NCBI GenBank assembly: GCA_031271685.1
Contig: JAISVH010000053.1
Location: 1-45,553 of the forward strand
Source: Eubacterium sp.
GTDB taxonomy: Bacteria; Bacillota; Clostridia; Oscillospirales; Ruminococcaceae
Reading direction: 5' to 3'
Length of the DNA stretch: 45,553 bases
Shown here: piece by piece, positions 41,335 to 45,553 of the stretch
How the letters are laid out: the number at the start of each line of letters is the position of its first letter
Position numbering within the stretch: the stretch's first letter is position 1
The notes under the pieces: generated by a model
Databases searched by the model: none
What the model was told of the DNA's origin: nothing
Seen by the model: only the letters and a program-made list of their open reading frames with translations
Program-made: the position numbers and the translations under genes

Positions 41335-42528
41335 ATGAGATTTTTTGACAAAAACAGAAAGAAAAATATGATAAATGCGTTTGCCGGGATCACAGCGGTT
41401 TGCATTTCGCCGACTATTTCGGGACTGATAATAAACCATGTCGGTCATGTATCTGATTCTGTGGGAAATGCTATAGTTCAAGTCATGTCACTACCAGTGC
41501 CGGAGCAGGTAGGTCCACTTTTAATAAATCCCGTTTATCCGGATAGGCCGGGTTATGATGATATTAATGATAAACAAATATTGAGAACCAATGAATATGA
41601 TAAAAGCACGGATAATTTAAATACCGGAAGTGAAGGCGAAAATACGAATAAAGGGATTTCGGAAAAACCGGACGGCGTAATGTCATTTAACATGTCGGAA
41701 TTTAAAGACGATATCAGTGTTTATGACGGCATGGACGGTAAGATTATAAAAAACACCTATCTGCCTATTGAAGGAGATAACTATATAAATCTAAAAATGG
41801 GCGGACAAGTTCGCAACACTACCGATTTGCCGAATACATTTGTAAGGGATGTCGTAAATACGCCGCCTGATATTAAGTTGGATAGAGAAAATAATCCAGA
41901 AGTTTTGATCATTCACACACACACTAGTGAGTCATTTCAGCCGCCGGAAAGCCGCTATTATGACGGTCAATATTCTAATCGTTCAATCGACTCGAATAAT
42001 AATGTGGTATCAGTTGGGGCTGAGATCGCCAACGTTTTAAGCGAATACGGAATTTCAGCGATTCATGACGGGACAATACACGATTTTCCCGAATATTCAG
42101 ACTCTTATAATCGAAGCGCCGTTACTGCAAGCGAACTTTTAAGAATGAATCCTTCAATTAAAATAGTATTGGATATACATAGGGACGCAATAAGCGAAGG
42201 CAACGCACCGGTAGCCGCAGTTACCGATATAAACGGCAAGCCGGCAGCTCAGGTTATGATTATTTCCGCAGCCGACGACGGCAATTATGATATTCCAAAC
42301 TATCTTGAAAATTTGAAGTTGGCTGCATATTTGCAGGAGCGTATGGAAAGAGATAATCCAGGAATCACACGACCTGTTCTATTTCAATACTGCCATTATA
42401 ATCAGGATTTATCCACCGGTTCACTGTTGTTTGAAATAGGTTCGCATGGAAATACTATCGATGAGGCGGTGTATACCGGCAGACTGATAGGCGAAAGCAT
42501 AGCGAAAGCTTTGGCAGAGTTGCAGTAA
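41335..42528 (+). CDS. spoIIP: Stage II sporulation protein P
   Basis: 397 residues; peptidoglycan amidase and endopeptidase that drives septal thinning and engulfment together with SpoIID. The N-terminal region has a hydrophobic segment (about 10-35) for export. The catalytic domain is about 185-395: HTHTSESF (His194, His196), a middle DSNNNVVSVGAEIAN and HDFPEYSDSYNRSAV, VLDIHRDA (His282) and LFEIGSHGN (Glu367), corresponding to the zinc ligands and catalytic Glu of the family. AAAGGGG favours ATG 41335 over 41311. No gpr directly upstream here, though gpr-spoIIP adjacency is common; gpr is at the other end of the window. Confidence 0.94.
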   Translation: MRFFDKNRKKNMINAFAGITAVCISPTISGLIINHVGHVSDSVGNAIVQVMSLPVPEQVGPLLINPVYPDRPGYDDINDKQILRTNEYDKSTDNLNTGSEGENTNKGISEKPDGVMSFNMSEFKDDISVYDGMDGKIIKNTYLPIEGDNYINLKMGGQVRNTTDLPNTFVRDVVNTPPDIKLDRENNPEVLIIHTHTSESFQPPESRYYDGQYSNRSIDSNNNVVSVGAEIANVLSEYGISAIHDGTIHDFPEYSDSYNRSAVTASELLRMNPSIKIVLDIHRDAISEGNAPVAAVTDINGKPAAQVMIISAADDGNYDIPNYLENLKLAAYLQERMERDNPGITRPVLFQYCHYNQDLSTGSLLFEIGSHGNTIDEAVYTGRLIGESIAKALAELQ

Positions 42529-42690
42529 TAAGAAGTTTGACTTTTTATTGCCTATGGTTTAACAAGCGTCAGCGGGGGATTGAAAATCACCCGCCACTGA
42601 CGTATAGTAAATTATAGTAAATTAACTTTAAAACAAGTAAAAATAATTTTCGCAAAACCGTATGTTATTTTGCAATAAATCCGCTTGTGC
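42529..42690. repeat. Composite of family B, A and E repeat pieces after spoIIP
   Basis: AAGAAGTTTGACTTTTTATT (family B end) begins right after the spoIIP stop. It is followed by GTTTAACAAGCGTCAGCGGG with its hairpin (family A middle, to about 42606) and TATAGTAAATTAACTTTAAA (family E). No gene is seen between here and the tRNA promoter. Confidence 0.7.
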
Positions 42691-42779
42691 ATATTATAAT
42701 TGATTGTATGGCCGAATAAATGCAAATCCTTGATTTTCTGCGATGAAGCTAAATTTCCGTGCAAAAATAAGTAAAAGGG

Positions 42780-42808
42780 TTGACAGATTTTAGTCACTAT
42801 GGTATAAT
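42780..42808 (+). promoter_or_regulatory. Promoter of tRNA-Gln
   Basis: TTGACA (42780-42785), 17 bases, TATAAT (42803-42808), 22 bases before the tRNA. Confidence 0.9.
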
Positions 42809-42830
42809 AAAAAAGTTAAAATGCAGTTGT

Positions 42831-42905
42831 TGGGGTGTCGCCAAGCGGTAAGGCAGTGGACTCTGACTCCATTATTCGAGGGTTCAAATCCTTCCACCCC
42901 AACCA
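42831..42905 (+). tRNA. tRNA-Gln(CUG)
   Basis: 75 nt including encoded CCA. Acceptor TGGGGTG with CACCCCA; anticodon loop CTCTGAC gives CUG, reading CAG; T-loop GGTTCAAATCC. The U1 start is typical of tRNA-Gln. Confidence 0.94.
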
Positions 42906-42911
42906 AAATAG

Positions 42912-42965
42912 ACAAATGCGAACCCAGAGCCGATATTCGTCGGCGAGGCGTTCGTATTTGTTTTT
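42912..42965 (+). terminator. Terminator of tRNA-Gln
   Basis: ACAAATGCGAAC pairs with GTTCGTATTTGT (one G-U) around an inner GCCGA-TCGGC hairpin, followed by TTTTT. Outer arms are nearly the same as after tRNA-Ser. Confidence 0.88.
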
Positions 42966-43246
42966 CCGTTGCCGATTGATTAAAGCATGTGAGTAAAGAA
43001 TATAAGCGCTATTGTAATTTGACAAGCAAACTTACAAAACGCAAAAACGTAGAAAAACTTATAATAATTAGATCCTTTTAACATAATTGAAAAAGCGAAA
43101 ATAGTTAAAAGTGATAACTTGTCAAACGAAAATAGGCCAAAACCGCCAAACCTCATACGGCGCTCATGTTGCTCTCCAACAGCGCACTGTCCTCCGCTTG
43201 AGTAAAAGCACTTTTAGTTTGTCTCAGTTTTGTATGATTATTCCAT

Positions 43247-43690
43247 TTACACACTTTTTGTTATAGAACCCAGACGCTTAACGCAAACGGCCAAGGTATT
43301 GTCATTTACAAAGATTCCCACTGAATCCCATAAGGCTTCAAGCAATTTACCGCGGGAAAGAATCAGCCTTTATTCTTCGCGAACATTAACAGCAAAAGAT
43401 ATTCCTGAGCGGTTAGGATTAGCTCGTCTTCTCTTTTATAGACCTTTCCTTCGGAAATATGGATTTTTACTTCTCCCAGTGATAATATCGCACCGTTTTG
43501 GGTTTCTCTTTCGTTTTTGCGCAGCACCTCTTCGAAGAACCGACTTTATTCTTGCGGTCAGCTCACGAATGCGGAAAGGCTTTGTGATATAATCGTCCGC
43601 GCCCATTTCTAATCCTTTTACGGTATTACCTTCATCGTCTTTGCCGCAGCGCGCCACTTTCAGCGGCACTGGTATTATACACCCTTTTTC
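43247..43690 (-). pseudogene. OmpR/PhoB-family response regulator relic
   Basis: On the minus strand the end of a receiver domain is readable: [20 protein letters not shown], then [19 protein letters not shown] frame change near 43440 leads to the winged-helix part, LILTAQEYLLLLMFAKNKG, a stop, and in another frame ILSRGKLLEALWDSVGIFVN, then DNTLAVCVKRL, ending at 43247. The first two thirds of the receiver, with the phosphorylated Asp, are missing, as is any partner kinase. Clearly a dead gene with at least two frameshifts. The plus-strand open frame over the same bases is its shadow. Confidence 0.85.
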
Positions 43691-43736
43691 AGTAAACCGC
43701 AACCCCTTATATTTTGTATTTATGATCAATTTGCTA

Positions 43737-43833
43737 TATAACTGCGTTCATGTCCCCTCCTCTTAGGTGGAGGGCTATCTCCCCGCTGACGCTTGTTTAA
43801 ACATTGGAAGCGGCTCCGCCGCAGATGTTTGAA
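43737..43833 (+). repeat. Family A palindromic repeat
   Basis: TATAACTGCGTTCATGTCCC, CTCCTCTTAGGTGGAG, CCCGCTGACGCTTGTTTAAA and GCCGCAGATGTTTGAA. The bases just before (CAATTTGCTATA) match a family B end. Confidence 0.78.
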
Positions 43834-43899
43834 TGTGGTCAGATGTGACCTCACCGGCATACAATAAGTTAATATCAATTTTTGGGGGGAGATTTTTCA

Positions 43900-44967
43900 G
43901 TGATAAGTATTAGTCTGTGCATGATTGTAAGAAACGAGGAAGCTGTGCTAGCGCGTTGCCTTAACAGCATTAAAGAGGCGATTGATGAAATTATTATCTT
44001 AGATACAGGTTCCACCGATAAAACAAAATCCATAGCAAGAAAATTTACCGATAAGATTTATGATTTTAAATGGATCGATGACTTTTCCGCAGCCCGTAAC
44101 GAGGCGTTCTCTAAAGCAACTATGGACTATCAGATGTGGCTGGACGCGGACGATGTATTTCCGCATGAAGAACTCATAAAGCTGATCGCACTCAAGAAAC
44201 ATCTTGATCCATCTGTTGAAATAGTCACAATGAAATACTATACTCATTTTGATGCCCATGGAAATCCTATAAATTCTTCTACACGCGGGCGTCTTTTCCG
44301 TCGCGAAAAGGGGTTCCGCTGGGAAGATCCTATCCATGAATTCATTGCGCTCGGCGGCAACATAGTTTTTTCCGATATTGTCATTCATCACATACAGAGT
44401 GAAAAAGAAGGGCGTGGAGACCGTAATATTACAATATACAGCAATCTTGAAGAAAACGGCGTCGTGATGACCCCGCGTCAGCTTTATTATTTTGCACGAG
44501 AGCTTAGGGATCACCGACAATGGGCAAAGGCCGTATATTATTTTGAAAAATTCCTTAAAACCGAGCAGGGCTGGGCAGAAGACAACATTTCTGCCTGTCA
44601 TGCTCTGGCAGCTATTTACAATATACTGGGAGACAAAAGCAAGGTATTGACCATTCTGACAAAAGCCTTCACTTACGGTTCTCCGCGAGCCGAAATCTGT
44701 ACGGAACTGGGTTATTATTACAAGAATGAGCGGGATATAAAGGCGGCGTACGCATGGTTTAAGGTGGCCGCAAATTTGGGAGAACCTGATACAATAGGTT
44801 TTATCTTAAGCGATTATTGGGGATATATTCCCAATATAGAGTGCTGTGTTTGTGCGGATGAATTGGGTGATATAGAAAGCGCAAAGATGTATAATGAGCG
44901 AGCGGCTATGTATAAGCCAAACGATCCAGCTGTCAAGTATAACCGTAAGTATTTTGACAAAATGTAA
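43900..44967 (+). CDS. Family 2 glycosyltransferase with TPR-like C-terminus
   Basis: 355 residues. GT-A domain about 1-190: ISLCMIVRNEEAVLARCLNS, LDTGSTDKT near 37, FDAARNE-like FSAARNEA near 66, the metal-binding DxD in WLDADD near 85 and GRLFRREKGFRWEDPIHEFI near 135. The C-terminal half has helical TPR-like units (ALAAIYNILGDKSKVLTILT, ELGYYYKNERDIKAAYAWFK). The acceptor is unknown; such proteins glycosylate cell-surface or spore-surface molecules. The start is GTG 43900 behind GGGGGGAG; no ATG is available before residue 8. It is alone, next to coat genes. A family A tail begins at the base after its stop. Confidence 0.9.
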   Translation: MISISLCMIVRNEEAVLARCLNSIKEAIDEIIILDTGSTDKTKSIARKFTDKIYDFKWIDDFSAARNEAFSKATMDYQMWLDADDVFPHEELIKLIALKKHLDPSVEIVTMKYYTHFDAHGNPINSSTRGRLFRREKGFRWEDPIHEFIALGGNIVFSDIVIHHIQSEKEGRGDRNITIYSNLEENGVVMTPRQLYYFARELRDHRQWAKAVYYFEKFLKTEQGWAEDNISACHALAAIYNILGDKSKVLTILTKAFTYGSPRAEICTELGYYYKNERDIKAAYAWFKVAANLGEPDTIGFILSDYWGYIPNIECCVCADELGDIESAKMYNERAAMYKPNDPAVKYNRKYFDKM

Positions 44968-45096
44968 TTTAAATATCTGCGGAGAAGCCGCTTATGGTGT
45001 TTTATAGTAAATTAACTTGAAAACAAGCAAAAATAATTTACGCAATACCGTGTTCATGTCCCCGGCATTCTAAATGGGAGACATTAACGCGGTCAT
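44968..45096. repeat. Composite of family A and family E repeats
   Basis: TTTAAATATCTGCGGAGAAG (reverse A tail) passes into TATAGTAAATTAACTTG (E). It ends in an A-type palindrome, CGTGTTCATGTCCCCGG with GGGAGACATTAACGCGG. The A/E junction is the same as between rpsB and tsf. Confidence 0.7.
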
Positions 45097-45100
45097 TAAG

Positions 45101-45142
45101 ATACGCTGTTGACATTGAATTTATTCAATGTTAACAGCGTAT
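45101..45142. repeat. 20-bp inverted repeat between convergent genes
   Basis: ATACGCTGTTGACATTGAAT (45101-45120) pairs with ATTCAATGTTAACAGCGTAT (45123-45142) with one G-U. It lies between the glycosyltransferase and convergent coat genes and may end both transcripts, but has no T run. A family B end (AAGTCAAACTTCTATA) follows at 45150-45165. Confidence 0.6.
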
Positions 45143-45179
45143 TGTCGATAAGTCAAACTTCTATATTATGGGTTATTTT

Positions 45180-45431
45180 TTATCCTGTTGGCTGGCTGAA
45201 TTTAGATCTAACTTGATTTATTTGTTGTGTTGGAGCTTGCTGCTGTGGGTACCAACCTTTTTGCTCCATTTTTGTAAAGATATCGTTTTGCATTTTGAAG
45301 GAGTCGATAAGGTTGGCTTGAAACTGATTGTGAAGGTTTGGGGTGGAGGACTCTTGTGTCGCATAATGATATACGCCTGTTAGCGTTTTTGCGGTTAGCA
45401 ATATGTCTTCCATATATTCTCTGTCGTTCAT
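45180..45431 (-). CDS. CotF-type spore coat protein
   Basis: 83 residues matching the Coat_F family. It starts MNDREYMEDILLTAKTLTGV; the middle has YATQESSTPNLHNQFQ and the conserved C-terminal QNDIFTKMEQKGWYPQQQAP. These small helical proteins are layered in the spore coat. The codon just before ATG 45431 is an in-frame TAA, preceded by a 7-codon frame from an ATG at 45452; no good ribosome site stands before either ATG, which is odd. The next gene upstream ends about 60 bases away on the same strand, so they may be one operon. Confidence 0.85.
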   Translation of the reverse strand: MNDREYMEDILLTAKTLTGVYHYATQESSTPNLHNQFQANLIDSFKMQNDIFTKMEQKGWYPQQQAPTQQINQVRSKFSQPTG

Positions 45432-45490
45432 TTATATCTGGTATGATATATTCATAGCTAAATCACACCGTTTCCTTTCTAAGATTTGGT

Positions 45491-45553
45491 TTAGCTGAAT
45501 GCCCTATGAGGCATACTGGTAATAGCAACCTGCGGACTTTTTATTTTTATTTG
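45491..45553 (-). CDS. C-terminal end of a gene, probably coat-related
   Basis: An open frame of 20 codons enters from the window's right edge and ends at TAA 45493-45491, reading KSPQVAITSMPHRAFS at the end. It precedes the CotF-type gene on the same strand. Too little is left to name it; a coat protein is suggested by position alone. AGAAAGGAAA lies between the two genes. Confidence 0.4.
   Translation of the reverse strand, partial: QIKIKSPQVAITSMPHRAFS

Noticed and set aside
43230-43592. 120-codon plus-strand open frame
   Set aside because: The minus strand over the same bases reads as response-regulator fragments; the plus frame resembles no protein.
43999-44601. 200-codon open frame opposite the glycosyltransferase
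   Set aside because: Shadow of a well-supported gene; no ribosome site or recognisable domain.

Overview
The window is a stretch of chromosome from an anaerobic, endospore-forming, Gram-positive bacterium of the class Clostridia, most likely an Oscillospirales-like lineage. It carries germination protease, SipL, SpoIVA, SpoIIP and a CotF-type coat protein. It also has a LytR-CpsA-Psr cell-wall protein, acetate kinase, a thioredoxin reductase that seems to have lost its NADPH site, and Shine-Dalgarno sites close to AGGAGG. No phage, plasmid or CRISPR signature is visible.

Layout. 1-5411 (+): the 3' end of gpr, a large hybrid sensor kinase with its own promoter, and the manganese exporter gene mntP. 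5547-13075 (-): a compact run reading punA, a lipoprotein, an SAH/MTA-type deaminase, cca, mreB and pyrB, preceded by an orphan MsmX-type ATPase with its own terminator. 13467-15135 (+): a DUF4830 protein, tRNA-Ser(GCU) and tmk. 15212-17303 (-): rpsB-tsf with promoter and structured leader. 17335-18240: relics of an IS5-type transposase and of a Roco protein. 18233-19430 (-): birA and a YfcE-like phosphodiesterase. 19564-24674 (+): three small unknown proteins (one interrupted at an A8 tract), a 36-residue basic protein, and sipL-spoIVA behind a likely sigma-E promoter. 24675-32583: a repeat-rich region holding comFB, an LCP gene, alr, an orphan DUF4157 (eCIS-core) protein and a two-gene unit of unknown function. 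32584-35035: ackA divergent from tmcAL. 35053-37520 (+): thioredoxin reductase, thioredoxin, L10 leader, rplJ and rplL. 37788-45553: a DUF1294 protein, a rhodanese lipoprotein, a chemoreceptor, spoIIP, tRNA-Gln(CUG), a response-regulator relic, a glycosyltransferase and CotF-type coat genes.

How genes work together. SipL tethers SpoIVA to the forespore, SpoIIP acts in engulfment, GPR acts in germination, and CotF is a coat component. Purine nucleoside phosphorylase and the deaminase form a purine-salvage pair. AckA makes or uses acetate, and TmcAL spends acetate to modify tRNA-Met. The reductase and thioredoxin form a probable ferredoxin-driven thiol system.

The most unusual property is a dense set of short palindromic repeats, called here families A to E, in nearly every intergenic gap. 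Several look like TA-targeting miniature elements. They repeatedly sit on or just after stop codons and supply the terminating codon of spoIVA, ackA, the LCP gene, pyrB and the DUF4157 gene. In pyrB they also supply the last 12 residues.
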